Positions 1-14,755 are shown, numbered from the stretch's first letter. The stretch: DNA of 64,000 bases from Paulownia fortunei (GCA_019321725.1 CM033115.1:18486673-18550672); one strand, 5' to 3'. Numbers and translations: made by a program. Notes: generated by a model not told the origin, from the letters alone.

Positions 1-336
1 AAAAAACTTTATGCATTGTCTAATCCTTCTGCAAATTTAAGATGGTCCAAATGGATCTGGCATGCTTTTGCCAGGTTAATAGTATTGATAGTTAATCATT
101 TCTATATTAGTAAATATTGGGGAAAAAAGGATTTGTTGTTATGTCTTTATGGACAAAGTGTTGTAAAAATTAGGTTTATGTGACATCTTTTTCTTTTCTT
201 TTTTTAATTCTCAATATTTAATAATTTGGATGATAACATCAGTTCCAATATCTCATATATCAACAGCCCATAAATGTGCCTTAAGACATCACAATATGAG
301 CATGTACTTTTGAATAAATGAGCTTGGTGGCAGAAT

Positions 337-380
337 TTATTATTATTATTATTGTTGTTGTTGTTGTTGTTGTTATTATT
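337..380. repeat. Compound TTA/TTG trinucleotide microsatellite
   Basis: The sequence shows several TTA units, then about seven TTG units, then TTA units again. It is a simple repeat of a kind common in plant intergenic DNA. Confidence 0.9.
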
Positions 381-949
381 TGCATAGAGAGAACCATATA
401 ATAAAATACAACAACTCAATAAATTCAGTCTCCATAAGTTCAAAACTTGTGAGTTGTCTTGCAATTCGATCAAATCATATATACAAATAGTAAGAGCACA
501 ATATGTTGAAGAACATGAACTTACACTATTAACATCTGAGGATTTTTGACAAAATTCTGCCGAGTGGAAACCATGGCTATTTGTTCATAGCAGTTCATAT
601 GTATTTATTATCCTCATCTTCTGCTTATTAGATCAAAATCATTTCAAAAGCCAAAAAAATCAGAAAAAAAAAAAAAGAAAGAAAATTTGCTGATTTAAGC
701 AATTATGTTACGACAAATGAGATATGAATGCATAAAATTGTAAATCAATCAAATGATTCTGAAATTATTAAGGAACAATATAAAGGATGCAGTGTTGTTT
801 AAGTGCTTATTATGTCTTTTATTTTAAATTTAACGAGAAGAAAATTAAATCAAATTTTGCATAATACAATATTTTTAGGTAGGAAAAGGAATTTATATAT
901 AATTTCTGCATTGAAACAAATTTCATTTCAGGTACGAATTCTCACTGAG

Positions 950-1031
950 TTTATGAGTTATTAGATATGTATTTAATAATATTATAATAATTTATGAGTT
1001 ATTAGATATGTATTTAATAATATTATAATAA
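950..1031. repeat. Exact 41-bp tandem duplication
   Basis: The unit at 950-990 is repeated without visible change at 991-1031. It starts TTTATGAGTTATTAGATATG. Identity of the two units points to a recent local duplication. Confidence 0.9.
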
Positions 1032-1815
1032 AAATGCTGATATCATTATATGCAATTTGATGAATTAAAATGTATCGGAGTAATACTAAAATGATTAGCA
1101 TCACTTCATTTTTTTATTCTTAAGAAGGAGAGAATTGTTTCAATGCATTAGGGAACCACATTTTTCACTCTTTCCTCCACACAATGGTTAAATCCTTGAA
1201 TCTGTTAAAAAGCCATTTCAGTGCCCATAACTCAATCCAGGCCCAAGATGTACTGGGCATTCAGTGGCCGCTGTGGTGATTTAAAAAAATGCTTACTATT
1301 AAATTAAAAATGAATAAATAATTAAGTAAATATATTTATGTACGACATTGACTAAAAGTTTGAGGGGGAATAGAAATGTGAATAGTGACCACTTTAAAAG
1401 TCTCGAAGCAAAAATATAATTAAAATAATATCATTAAAGATAGCATTAGTAGTAAATCAGAGTAATAGATTAAAAGATTAAAAAAATGAAAAAATGTAAG
1501 AAACTAAGGATATACTAAAGGAACTAAGAAATTTGCTAAGAAATTTTGTACTCTGAAAATACTCCAGCAAAATCAATCATCATCTTCAGCAATTGTATTC
1601 TCAGTCAATGTACATAATTTTGTGAATCTAAACAGTAATTTTCTTCTGCTAAAATTCGAAGAACAAAGAGTTAGGGACTTTGGAACCTATACAACACTAG
1701 AAAAAAGACAAGTTTTAACAATTTTTTCTGCGTTCAGTACAAATCTCCACTAGATAGATAAATGCTTGAATTTTCGGTTAGAGGAAACAAGTATTTCCAA
1801 TTTTTCGTACAAACT

Positions 1816-3937
1816 CTATAGCTCCATTTTCGACAACCCTGGAAAACATGATCACACAGTGAGAATGGGATAAAGAAGAGAATGCAATCATGAATATAAG
1901 CAGCTGCAAGTGACTTACCATTTGCACCAAAACTGCTGCTAACAGAGGGGTTAGAGTCGAATCCCATTTGGAGGATACTTTGGAGCTCATTGTTCCATAG
2001 GTTCTGAAGGAAAACGTACACATTATGTCAGAGCTTTGACAAGAGAATACGTACGGAATAAGCTGAGAGATCTTTATGTTACCGGGGGTAAGGGATGAAA
2101 TGGTGGAGCTGTGCCTGGGAAACCATTGATGGTCCCATGGAGAAGTCCTGGGAAAGCATGACACGAACTCAATCCTTGACCAATTCCAAGTGCAGTTGCA
2201 TTGCGACCTTGTGGATGGAGAAGCTAACAAATGTAAAGGAAATGGACATTAAATTGGTTATGAAAGCTATATTTTCAAGAAGTTTATGCTCAGCGAGTCA
2301 ATCTTATCTTACATCTTTAGACAACAGCCGGTCTATATCCACATTGAGCTCTGGATTTACGGTTGCAAGCTTCATTGACAAAAACTGCATCCAGAAAGTG
2401 AACTCATCTTTGTTAGTTAATACTACACAATGGGATAATTATGACTACAGTTATCAGTTGGCTAAGGGTGGGGGTGAGAGGCACACAGCGAGAGAAGTTG
2501 AATCCCATTTTATTTTCTTTTGCAGACAAAGTTGTTCGATATAAGGCTAATCCCATATCTAACTTTACAGAAGTGCAACTGGACATTTTTCGACCAAAGG
2601 GATCATATTCACTGTAATTTGTTCAACATACACTATTCTCTCATACTAAACTTCAAAAACTTGCCAATACAGAGTTTCTTCGACTAATTGGTCACAAATG
2701 CATACCTCAACTTGCTGCTGTAGTGATTGCACATAGTTGATAATCTCATCAAGCATCACTGCTTTGCCAGTAATCTTGAAAATAAAAATACTAAGACTCA
2801 GTACTCATATCAGCTCAACTGGTCAAGAAAGATAAATTGAAGCCTTGCGCATTCAATTACCTTATTACAGCCAGGAACCAGTTCTTGCAGCAATCTCATC
2901 CTCTCACTAATCCTCTCTCTTCTCACCTGTACACCAACACTTGTTTAGCTTATTTTCAGATGCACCAGCAGAGTTTTGCTTATGAATTGAGGTTTGAAAC
3001 TGAGAAGTTACCCTTTCTGCAAGGCTGTGACTGTTTGTTGCCTGTCCCCTTTTGGCTCTCACAAGAATGTAATTTTCTTTGGTTGGCTCTGCACCACTGG
3101 AGTTAGTCTTAGCTTGTTTAGCTGCTTGCTTACTCCGAGAATTTGCACCAATATTTTTCTTTTCATCTTCTTCAGGAAATTCAGATGTGTCCCCAGTTTT
3201 ATCCTTCTGCTGTTCTACCTCAACATTCTATAATCAATAAGAATAAAGCTAAATGACATTAGGTAAAAGTGGCATTGGCTGAAAGATAGCAGTTTCAAGC
3301 ACATATATAAGAGGTATAGCCAAAAAATAAACTACTGATGAATTACCTTACATGAAGCTCCCACTGATACCTTTCTTTTCCTCTTCCCATTTAGTAGAGC
3401 TCCTAATACCCCATCTTCGGAATTTTGGCAATGCTCCTGAGAATCTGCAGTATTGGTTGAGGCTCTCTGGATACCACCCACCTGATTCTGGGGAAAATTT
3501 GAGTGACAGCCTGATTCATCCATGTGTTCAAATGAACTAACCATTTCTGAGAAACTTCCACTTCCAAAACTTGGAATCTTAGGCACCATATCAACTAAAC
3601 CTGAATCAGATGTAAAATGAACCAAATGGGAAGAGCTTCCCATGGTCTGATTTTCTAGAACAACTGGGTAATGTGGATTAGCAAACTCATTTTGATGAAC
3701 CATAGAAGAATTTCCAAGATAATTTCCAGTTTGATTCCCTGAAACTATAGGATCCCAACCAGAACTATAAAAAGGGTCTATCCCACTTGGAGACTTGAAC
3801 ATGGATTCTGAGCACATTGACATTCGTGCAACATTGTCAGATATTGAATCTGTAGCCATCACTGAAGAAGGGCAGTTCAGAATAGTGCTGCCATTTCTCT
3901 GCTGGAATACTCTATCCCCAATTTCTTCAGAACCCAT
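1816..3937 (-). CDS. bHLH74: bHLH transcription factor, bHLH74-like, 8 exons
   Basis: Predicted 420-residue bHLH factor that should bind G-box/E-box DNA as a dimer in the nucleus. Exons in transcript order: 3937-3347, 3227-3012, 2926-2861, 2774-2706, 2384-2313, 2223-2083, 2003-1919, 1838-1816. All junctions are GT..AG and the frame stays open to TAG. Residues 264-314 carry the basic region and helix-loop-helix; H264, E268 and R272 give the H-E-R triad of G-box binders. They follow the clade motif [16 protein letters not shown]. The C-terminus ([15 protein letters not shown], then NGLSKMEL) matches my memory of the Arabidopsis bHLH74 tail. The start MGSEE was preferred over an in-frame ATG at 4003 because the family begins MG. 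A KRKRK cluster near residues 185-192 may be a nuclear signal. The known family role is growth control, with relatives binding cryptochrome; this was not tested. No clear miR396 site like that of Arabidopsis bHLH74 is visible. Confidence 0.93.
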
Positions 3938-5100
3938 AATCAAGACAAAAATCAGAAAATCCCAGAATTTGGAACACCCCAATTCTAAGTTTTTACAACA
4001 CAAGGCACTATATAACTAAAGGTAAAAGCGGGCTTTGACCAAAAATAGCTGGTAATATCTTGCAGGACTCAACAAGGAACAAATAAACCAGGCAGCTTTA
4101 TAGCACTGAGAGGGAAGTTAAATAAAGCCAAAGAAAACCCTCATTGCAGCATCCTACAGCCACAAAGGAAAAGGTGAAATCCATTGTACCAGGCATAAAA
4201 TCTACACAGCACCAGCCATTCAACTCCTCTTTCAAGGACCCTAGGATCAATCCTACTCTAGTATGGAAAAGTAATTCCCTCAAGACAAGAAAGTAAGAAT
4301 CTTTCAGAGCTTAAAGTAGACGATGGGGAAGTGAAGGACATTGGCTAAGTAACAGCTCACCAAACTGGTGAAAAGAAAGCAGATTCCCTTTTTTCTCTCT
4401 TTTGCTAGTAGAAATATCACACTCAGTTTAACAATCACATCATGCAACAAGTCATACACTAATCTGTTAAATGATTAACCTTAACTAAAGGGAAAATAAC
4501 TCTAAATCCCAATCATTAAACATTGAAAGAGCCTTGTACCAATAAGGGGGAGAAAACAACATTAACAACAATTCCCAGATGCTAGATTTGAAGCTTTGAC
4601 TCAGAACTATACAACCCCACAAGAATCCCAGAAAAGCAAAATTCCAGGGACCGTGTTGTGATATTCTCAATGTGGGCAACTAAAATTAAGCAGAAAGCAC
4701 CAAATTCTACTTGAATTTTCAACAAACAGAATATGAGCAGAGTCTGAGAGCAGTACAGCTATATTGGGCTCATCAATACCCTCAAGAGCATCATATGCTT
4801 GCTTAAATTCTACAAGAAAAGAAAAAAATCACCAACTGGGAACTTGCAGAAATCAAAAGGAAGCATCAAGTTTCCCACTTTACAAATATCCTACCACAAA
4901 CAATGTGCATTTAGGTACATGAATGACAACATTTAAAGAGTAATCAGAGAAAGATTAAAAAGAAAAAGAAGAAAAAGAAAAGCAACCCTTTTACCTGCCC
5001 AAGTTATCAGGTGACATGTTTATATGATTTTAAAAGACAGACTAACTACTGCCAACTGCTCTTGCAGGTTAAATTATTGCAGAACCTAATCTTTACCCCC
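3938..5100 (-). promoter_or_regulatory. 5' leader of the bHLH74-like gene, with probable intron and a uORF
   Basis: On the minus strand, a good donor (GGGCAG|GTAAAA, exon edge at 4995) and an acceptor after a pyrimidine tract (exon resuming at 4809) suggest a leader intron at 4994-4810. Just after that acceptor lies a 12-codon uORF at 4794-4759 (MMLLRVLMSPI, stop TAG). The remaining 0.8 kb to the start codon could hold another intron that I could not place. The transcription start is not determined. A uORF here could lower translation of the main frame, which is inference. Confidence 0.4.
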
Positions 5101-8100
5101 TTTTCCCCCCCCTAATTTCCCAAACATTTTAATAATATAAGTTTTATTTTTCTTTTTCTACTCATCATGGATTGGAGATGTTCTTCTCTTGAACTCCAAG
5201 CTTTCTTGAAATCTTTTTTTTTTTTTTTTACTGACACAATTGCCAACAATTCTCACATACTCCTCTTTCTTTGCTGTTACACACTCATTATTCTAAGTGC
5301 CAACTAATAACCTAACAATTCTTTTGAGAACCTTCATTATTTGCTTGAGGTCCACCATTCAATACTGTCGTATAACATACATGAACCCTCCAAATCACAC
5401 TTGCTAAAATTTTATTTATTTATTTTGGAGCAAGATTGATTGATGAGGTCTCATGAAAATTCCTCTTTTAACGCGTACCACAATTATAGCATAACATGTT
5501 ACATATCCAACACAACTTCAAAATCTTTGGTCATTATCGTTCTTGGAACGTCTAAGAATTTTATTAAGATATTTATCATACAAATTTCGTCCCAAGTTTT
5601 TCTTTTCTCCATGTAGCATTAAAAGAAAAAAAAAATGCAAACTATTTATGCTTAATTTTTTTCTTGCAAATTGATATAATGAAGATGCCACTATAAGCTA
5701 TTGTGATCATTCTTCAAACTAATTACATGTCGAATATTATTTATTTATTATATAATTAATTTGAATTCGATAAAACTCTTCTTTCTATAATTTCAACTAT
5801 TAAGTATGGGTTTAATTTAATTGATTTGTCAGAGCAGTCTTTTTCTTTTTACTTTGGTCCTCTTTGTCCACACAACACGAGGAATAATGGAATCTAATTC
5901 ACATAATTTTACCTCATTGTCCTCGTACAGTTTCCAGCTGTATGTGTATATAATATTTAAAAATAATGTCTCAACAACAATTGTTAGTTGATAAAAATAA
6001 TAAAAAGCAACAACTAATGTAGGTCAAACCATAATTTTCTGGTCACTAGCATGTGAGGCTGTGATCTTGCTGGAAAATTCTCAATTAGCTGTCACAAAAA
6101 TTTGAAGAACACTGTGTATATTTTTTTTAAAAAATATTTATCCTATATTTTTTTAAGGATGTTTTAAAATATAAATTTTTTTCTTAATTTTTTTTTATAA
6201 TAATCCTTTCTGTTCGAATAATAAATAATATAACAGACACTCAATTACTATTTTTAAATATAAAAAAATTATATTTTTTCCCTTTTTTAACTCAAGATAA
6301 AATCTCCAATATAAAAACAATATAAAACTTATATTTTTTCAAAAAAGATTTACACAAAAATCAAGCTACACCGATTATTTTAAAATTGAAGAAATATAAG
6401 TTATAATAAACCAGAACTAAGTACAGAAGGAAAATATTATGAGAGATGATGATTGAGATAGCACACGTAACTTATCAGCGTGTGAGTACATCAATTAATT
6501 TCTTAGATTCGAAATCTACATAGTACATGAAATTGTGATCTATGTATTGAATGACTTTTATTATTATTATTATTATAAAGGTAATATTTAAAAGAACAAA
6601 GTTTTAATTATTCGAATCCGAATAATTTGTTGTCGGTGTAAGAAATACTTTAGAAGAGTCTCCTGATGTATACAAATTTAGTGCAATTGTCTATTTATTA
6701 ATACATAATATATACCCACAAAAGAAATAAAGAAAAAAAAAGGAATTATTAATAGTAGTATGTAATAAATTGACTTAGAAATGACTCGGATCTTAATCAA
6801 TGATTAGTGAAGTATGATATAGTCTATCTGTGATTTTATTAGTTTAACGATATATTATTTTTGGGAAAAAAAATATTTTAGGAAATAAAATTTATTTTGA
6901 ATCATCCTACAAAAATAAAAATAATAAATTCTACATAGTTATTGGTAGAGACATTGTGACCCACAAGGAATATAATTTATTGGTTGGTTAATCATTCAAA
7001 TCAAAATCTTGGATACTTTTATTTATAATTTATTTTAATTTACTATCTTTTATTTTTATTGAGTATCAATTTACATTTTATACTTTTAAGTTGTCTTATT
7101 TTATTAATTTATACTATCATTTTATCTCATTTTACCATATTATAATTATTTAAAAAAATAATAAGTATGTGTATAAATATCAAACTATTCAAGTTCAATT
7201 GAATTTAAATTCGTTCAGACTCAATTCATTCACTAATCAAATATAATTTTATATTAAAATAAAAAAAATAGACAGAATTTAAATAATATTTTGTTCGACT
7301 CGATTTATTTATAATATTATTTTCTCATGTAGAAAATTTCAGATTACGGTAGGGTTGGGCTTAAGTACAGTGCTTTGTTCTAAGCTGCAAAATAGATAGT
7401 ACTTAATGAACTCAAATTACCCAAATCATGGCACAGGTTAAGTTTATTTTGCATGTGTGGAACATCATTTTCTGTACTTGAAATAGTTAATTAACCTATG
7501 ATTAAATACTAAAGCTGAAGCAAATAAGACCCACACCGTCACGCGTAAAAGGCATGCAATGGGCTTTAAATGGGCCTGTTCTTTTAAGATGTTGTCCTGC
7601 CTAACTTCCCATCATGGGTTTTAAACCTACTATTGTTCTTTGAAAATTAAATAGGTAAAAGGCAAGGAAAACAGCGAACAACGTGGTAATTCTGCATGAG
7701 TTTGATCATTTCGAATTTTATACTTTTAATTTATATTTTATCATATATTTAGTAAAGACAACAAAATGAGTTTAACAAAACTCGAAATTCATCCTATTAA
7801 AAATTTTAAATATTTAAATTCGGACTCATCCCAAATCCGTCGGATTCGAATTAATTCACTAAATTCACTTTATAATTTTAAAAATATTAAAAAACATATA
7901 TATTTTTTTTCTAAAATAATACCATTATAATTTTAAAAAATATATTTTTAAAAAATAATATTACATAAATAAATATATATATATTAAAATAAAAAAAATA
8001 ACTAAAAATTTTATTCAAAGTGGGATGGGTTATAAATCTAAATCAAAATCCACCCCAAAATTTATTTATAATTTTAAAAATTCATCCAAATGGAAGGGAT

Positions 8101-11100
8101 CCAACCTATGAATTTCCCTCACCATAGATTTTCCAATGGAGCCATAATTATTATTCGATTAGTTAGGTCGTCAATGTAGTTTCACCATAATATTATTGCA
8201 TCTTAATGCCTTTTTGCTACCAAAGTGATCTTATTTATGGACTACTTTGAAACAATAAGATCATAATACTATCATCCGAGTTTAGTTTATTTTAATTGGA
8301 ATTGAAAAAATAAAAATTTTGTATAGTATAGTATTGAAAATCTTAAAAAAAAAAGGGTTATGCTTCAATTAGATTTTCTCTATTCTTAACATAATTCTCT
8401 AATTTAGAACATCGTCATTATCATTGTGCTTGCTTTACTCAGTTCAAAGCCTATACTTTAACGCTACCCAATCTTTTTGTCGCTAAAGAATTATACTTTT
8501 GGAGGGGCTTTCCCTACTCTTTCTCTTTATAAAAAGTTGCCAATCCAATTTTTTAAGACATCAAATAGGAACCTAGTACTTGTGCTCCTCATAACATTAA
8601 TTAGTGAAAAGCACAAAATAAAAAAATTAACAAGGTTTAGACAATAATAATGAGTATAACATTAAACAAAAATTTAACCTAGATGCTGAGAGTTAGATCT
8701 CATAACAAAATAATTTTCCTTCTTTTTTCTTTTTTTTTTGGTTTTCATATCCTTATTAGTGTGTGGGCTACTTATTTTAATTAATCATTTTAGTGAGTTG
8801 ATACATATATTTAGATTTAACTATAATTAGGAGCAGTATTTTCATAACAATACAGGTCAACAAATTGATCTTACTGTCGGTCGGATTTTATCAACTGTCA
8901 GTCAGATAGATTTAATAAAAAATAATTATATATTTTTATTATATTATGTAAAATGATAATATAATAATCTAATTATTAGTAATATATTTTAAAGGTAAAA
9001 AAAATAACTAACTAATTAATATATACATACATATATATATATATAACAAAGTAGAAATATAAATAACCACGTACATATGACAAAATATCAAATTTAAAAT
9101 TATTTAGCTATTGTTAGTTTAAACTTATTAAACTTATTTAGAAAAATTAAAAAATTAAAAAATAATTTGACTAATTTAATTAAAAATCAGGTTATTTAAA
9201 GCTAACTGGATTGGGCGGATCGTCAATTTCTAATTGAACTGGCCAATCCAGTATGATTTTAAAAACAATGATAAGGAGTGTAAACAAATTGATTTAAGTT
9301 GAACAAAATATTGTTCAAATTTGTTTAAATTTCTTATTGAATTAGAAATTATTTGAGTCGAATTTTACATATATTTTTTTCCTTTATGTAACTATTTAAA
9401 TCGAAATTCAAATTTTATCAAACTCAAACTTGATTTATTATAATTAAAAAATTAAATTATATTAAATTTTAAATAATTAATGTAAAATCGAGTGTGGAGC
9501 AACCTAACATGCCTTCAATTGACAAAATTTCATGAGCTTACTGTTGCAAGTGAAGTAGGGTGTGACCCACTTCCAACATCAGTTTGTCGGGCTACAGAAA
9601 CTTTAAGACTGCCTTAAATCTTAAATCAAATCCCATATCCATCAATTAACCAAATGGAAGCATGCGCAGAAGACAAGCAATCATTGATCCTGTTCTTACA
9701 AAATCTGAGTTTTAAGAATCCGAAACCATGATGCTTTCAGTGTTCTTCGCAGCTCATCTTGGCTCAGATCAAAGCAATCATTTTAAAAGCAATTCCACGT
9801 CTCCTCATGGCCAAGTCTTTGTTCAGATTTACTAAACCATCGAAAAAATTGGTATCATATGCAATATTGTAATCATTGTTTTTACAAGGCGGGAAGCATT
9901 GTTGGTCGGGGTATACGCCCCTTGAGTTTCACACATATCTAGTACTTCTCAAAAATTAAAAAATCATGTTAGAAAATCGAAAAAGTGAGCCAACTTATTT
10001 TAGAGTATATATATATATATAATACTCCATCAATTTTAGGGTTTAGGTTTTTATTAGAACATCAATTTATTGAGTATTGATTGTCTGCACGTGGACGTAG
10101 TCCTTACTTTTTATTTTTTATCCTAGAATTAACTATTGTTAATATATGGAGTGAATTAATTCGGAAAATTATCTACAAAGTCTGGGCCGGTATGATATTA
10201 AATCAATTTTTTCAGAGGAATGGCCCATTAACGTAGCTTGCTGCTTGGGCCTTCCCGTATCCCTCATGCGTTGCACTAGTCCGTGCACCTGTCACAGCCC
10301 ACCTAAGTGTGAAACAAAACTAGAAAAAAAAAAAAAAAAAACAAGAACAAGAACAATGACAACAAGTATTCTAATAATTATAGTGCTATTCGTCGTGTGT
10401 GTGTGTCTATATATAAATATATATATGCTTTATTAATCCAGCAACCTAGGATAGATTACAATAGTAAAACACGATGTTAAGAATCCATTCATAAATAGAA
10501 AGGATTCTTGTTCACAATCCAAATGCCCAATTTTGTGAGTAAACACCCTCATCTCCATGCACCAATATGCATCATTTTTTGAATATTTTATTCTCATGAT
10601 ATAGAGAGGGGAGAAAACCTTCAAAAAATAATATTGTTTTTTTTTTTTATTAATATCAAATTTAAAATATAGAAGAAACCACTCATTCCATTTAAATAAT
10701 TAAATTTTGGGGTTAGTTATGGATATCTGAATTCTAACATCACTACTATTAAAAAAAATAAAAAACATATGAACTTAATTTGTCTCTCTCTTCGGCTTCC
10801 CATACATATGGCAGAATATTGCTGTCAACATAAGCCAAAATAGGGCCATGAATATTCATTCCAGGTCCAAAGAAAAAAGAGGGACCATTAATTTTGGAAA
10901 TTAATACAAGGGTTAGATTCATGGTAGGAAACAAGTTCCCCTGTGGGGGAACATATGTTAGAATCCTTTCACCTAATATTTGAAAATTGGAAACTTATAG
11001 TAGTCCCATCATTTTCATGGGGTAAACTTTATAATCTAGTCGTTGTCACTTGGCAATTATTTTCTACGAGGGCAATATTTCTTGTCCGATTTTTGGATTT

Positions 11101-14100
11101 TGCATATCATGTCCCTATTATGATTTCAACCAAAAAAGAATGAAAAAAAATTGAACTAATTCGAGTAGGCAATCACCTTAATTTGGAACTAATTCGAGGT
11201 TTTCTTGATATAAAATACAGTACATTTTTCGGACCAATTCTTTCTTCTTTTTTATTTTTCTTTTTCCCCTTTTTTATTGGGTAGCATTATTGAAGGAGAA
11301 GTATCAATTAAATCATAGGGATAAGTGAAATTTTGTGCAAGATGAATAGGAGAATAAATAGTGTTCACTTCCACTAAACGACGTGGCTAACAATCTGATT
11401 ATATGTTTCCTCCATTTAGGGCTGGACATTATAATTTTATTTATGTAATATCCACCACATTAATGGATCGTGTGTAGAATGAATCAATAAAATAATATTT
11501 ATTTATTTTACAAAAATATCTTTCTAATATAGCATTATAAAATTGAACAAGGATTCACATTAAAAAAAAAAGATATTTATTGTTAATAGCTCTTCCACCA
11601 TGAAAACTATTATGTTAAGGTAGTGCAGTCCACCACCACCCTAACATAAAATTTCATTACATATACTTGTAGCACAATATTTTGTTTTTATTTTCACACC
11701 ACTAATAAATTTTCTATTTTCTCTTCCCTAATTACTATTAATAACCATTTGAAGGTTTTTACTCTCTTTGAATTTTATAATTTAATTTATATTTTACTTT
11801 GCAGATAACAAATATATTAAATATATATTTAAAAGAATATTTATACATGCATCTGTGATATAAAATATAAAACAAAACATTCAAACTCATTTTATTTTAC
11901 TATAATATTGTAGCCATTACATATAATAATTACTTCTAAAACTTGCATAATATGTCATCACTTATATCTTTTCTTGATTAAAGCTGCTTATTATTATATC
12001 ATACTATGCACCGCTCGTGCATTAACATTATTTACATAACTGTCCTACACAAACTTTTATTTTTTCAATAAATCCATCTGTCAAAACATATTTGTAATCA
12101 TTAATCTTGACTAAGCTTAAAATTTGAAGAATTTCGAATCACGTTGTCTTAACTTTTACATATAATTGACGAAGTGTCTTGGTGCTTTTTCAATATTTCC
12201 AGTGTGAGTTGTGATCTTTTTGACCATTAACACTCAAATAGGGCCGTGTAACATGAACCTATAGTACATTACCTTTTTTATTTTATTTTATTATTCTACT
12301 TATTTTTCAAATGTCCCATCGAAGTTAGACAAATTTCTATCTTTTTCTTCGTAGGGAAGAATTTCTTCCTTCATCACATATCTACAAGACAAAAAAGGAA
12401 ATGGGATTTATTGATAATTAATAATATATGTGATCGTTTAATTTAAAAAAATAGAAGAAAAATATATATATATATTCATATCTTAAACTAAAATTTGATG
12501 AACTAAATATGATATGCATGTCTTGTCGGTCATTAATGATCATGTCTCAAAACTCTATAAGTATAAAGTTTGAATTCAATTTTTGTTATTGCACAAAAAC
12601 TTATCTCACTCTATATTAATATGAGTTTTGTTATTTCCTCTAATTATATATATATATATATACACACACTTTAAAATGCACTGCTTATTAAATAACTTAT
12701 ATGTATGTTGATACAAAAATATAATTAATCACTTGACTAAAAACATACAAACATATATATAAATATATATGGTATATACTTTGAAATCCATCAAATGTTA
12801 AATTAGCCAAGTACTATATACACCCTTTCCCGTGTTTTTTTAACTGATGATGCTTCCGGCAATTTCATCATCTGACTCTTTATTCTTATTCCCCTCAATT
12901 ATTATTGAATAAAAATTATTAAATGATGGCTTTTGTGCTGACATTTATATCAAAAATCAAATGACCAGTTACAACTTACAAGTGTTCTTTGGACAAGCAA
13001 AGATAATAGTTATTAATCAATCCTAAGAACAAAGAATATATTTTACCATTCTATACCAAAATTTTAAGTTCAGTTTGACCATACGAAATTTTAGATTATA
13101 GTTGAAAAAATATAAATCTTGTTTATTTTTATACTGTTGATATTAAAAAGAGTGATCGAAAATTAGTGATATCATATTATTATTTTAATAGAAACAGTAA
13201 TTTTATCGGAGTAAATCTATTTTGAAAGATAAAATATTATTTTGGAACTCTTAAAAAAGAAAAAAAAAAGTAGCGAGAGTACTATCACCTTTGTAAGATA
13301 GATAAAAAAAAAATGTATCTATCCCTGCATGCATTAGTGTCAATACATAAGTGAATAATTTGTTATATCACATCATCAGTCGCTATATATAATAAAGCGT
13401 TACACTAAACCTAAATATTATCGAAGAAATAAAATTTTATGTGCATTATGGCCAGTTAATGAGCGCTTAGCTGGTAAGAATAGAACAATAACATCATGAT
13501 TATAAGTTGAGTTGAATATCAACAAAAGGTGACCACTTGCCCTTTCATGGGTCCATCTTAATTTTGGACCATACCGACTCTACGTCAATCACTTAGCTAA
13601 TTGTGCATAATATGAATGGATCTTGCACTTACAACCAAAAATGTGGGCATTGCCTTTTTCCTGTTAATGAAGACTTCTCACTAATAATTACAGAAACCAC
13701 ACAGTCCTAACATAAGCTTTACTGGGTCCAAATTTTCCCCAGCTTTTCTGGCATCATTTCCTCATGGTCCCCTCATAATGCAAAAAATTACCAATATTGT
13801 GAACTCCAAGTGATCTATCACTAAGATAGTAGTTTAATTGATATGATCATATTACTTTTCATTTAATTGATATGACCACACTTCAATTACCCTTTTAACT
13901 ACGTAGGCCTATGGTGACAAGCTTGCTCTTTATACAGTAGCTATTATTTAATCTGAACATTGAAAAATTCCACAATGGTGAAAAATTCTTATGCTGATTG
14001 AATATGAAGGCACATGTGGTGTGTGTTTCTGCAGAGTAGGTAAAATGATTATTTAGTGAAAGTGTCGTATCAAGACATAAACTTGCTTTTGAGTCCAAAA

Positions 14101-14755
14101 CAGCAGCAAGTGGAGGGAAAAGAAGTTGGGGGAGAGTTTTAAGCATAAGTGCTGCATAAATTAGGAGACAAAAGCATAACTAATCATGCCCCACAAATCC
14201 AAAAGCATGCCAACTAAAAACCCTGAAAAATAAAATCTCCTCCCACTCCTTTTTTGAATTATGGGAGGGAATGTCTGTTAGCTCAGAGGAGAAAAAAAGG
14301 AGAATTGTTATGATGGCATAATGTAGATTGAAGGGGTAAAAATCTTGATATTGTGGTCAAAGCATTAGCCTTTTGCATTATTGGGAAACATGAGCTGGTT
14401 TTTTGTACTTTACAGGAACTAATAGAAAAGAAGAAAAAGCAGATTCAATTATATGCAAGAATTAATCATTAGAGACCCCTCCCAAATACCATTCCCTCCA
14501 TTTTGCAAAAATCTTGATCCCAATATTGAGCAAAAAGGCCTTCTGAGTTTGGCAAAGTTTCCAAACACTTGGTTACAGTACAGAGAGATAACTGGATCCC
14601 ACCCTTGTCTCTCCATTAATTTTCAATGTCATCCACCCACCACCCTTACAGAAAGCTGATAAAAGTCCTACATTTTTCATTTTTTTTTTCTTCTGAACCT
14701 GCCAATTACTTTTTCCATTTCTCTAGTCCCATGCAAAAACTTTACATGAAACGTG
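5101..14755. other. AT-rich intergenic DNA between the bHLH74-like and ANT genes
   Basis: About 9.6 kb without a supported gene. Segments near 7190-7320, 7800-8110 and 8860-9360 have the look of badly decayed small hAT-type elements, with repeated runs resembling AACTCGATTC or GGTCGGATTTT; I found no clean termini. 9480-9960 and 10200-10300 are of higher complexity but show no long frame. The last kilobase before 14755 should contain the ANT 3' UTR. Confidence 0.5.
13083..13255. repeat. Dispersed AT-rich repeat, copy 1
   Basis: This segment contains GTGATATCATATTATTATTT inside a longer stretch that resembles 47690-47825 in the same orientation. The shared order is a segment around AAATTTTAGA, then the ATGATATCATATTATTA core, then a TTATTTT stretch. 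It probably comes from an old small transposon family. Similarity was judged by eye only. Confidence 0.3.

Larger units (their letters stand above)
1..1815. other. AT-rich intergenic DNA downstream of the bHLH gene
   Basis: No coding region is supported here. The stretch is AT-rich and contains an interrupted TTA/TTG trinucleotide run and one exact 41-bp tandem duplication, listed separately. The part nearest 1815 should hold the 3' UTR of the minus-strand bHLH gene, but I could not fix a polyadenylation site. The short open frame at 204-473 only reads through the trinucleotide run, giving a poly-Asn tract, and is not a gene. Confidence 0.6.

Noticed and set aside
204..473. 89-codon frame with a poly-Asn tract
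   Set aside because: It is produced by reading through a trinucleotide microsatellite.
1778..2544. Open frames on both strands across the bHLH74-like exons (150 and 149 codons)
   Set aside because: They cross proven splice borders or read the wrong frame or strand of exons 6 to 8; the conserved bHLH frame explains this DNA.
9840..9960. Possible tRNA-primer-binding site of an LTR element (TTGGTATCATATGC)
   Set aside because: The match to TGGTATCAGAGC is partial, and no LTR pair or polypurine tract was found around it.
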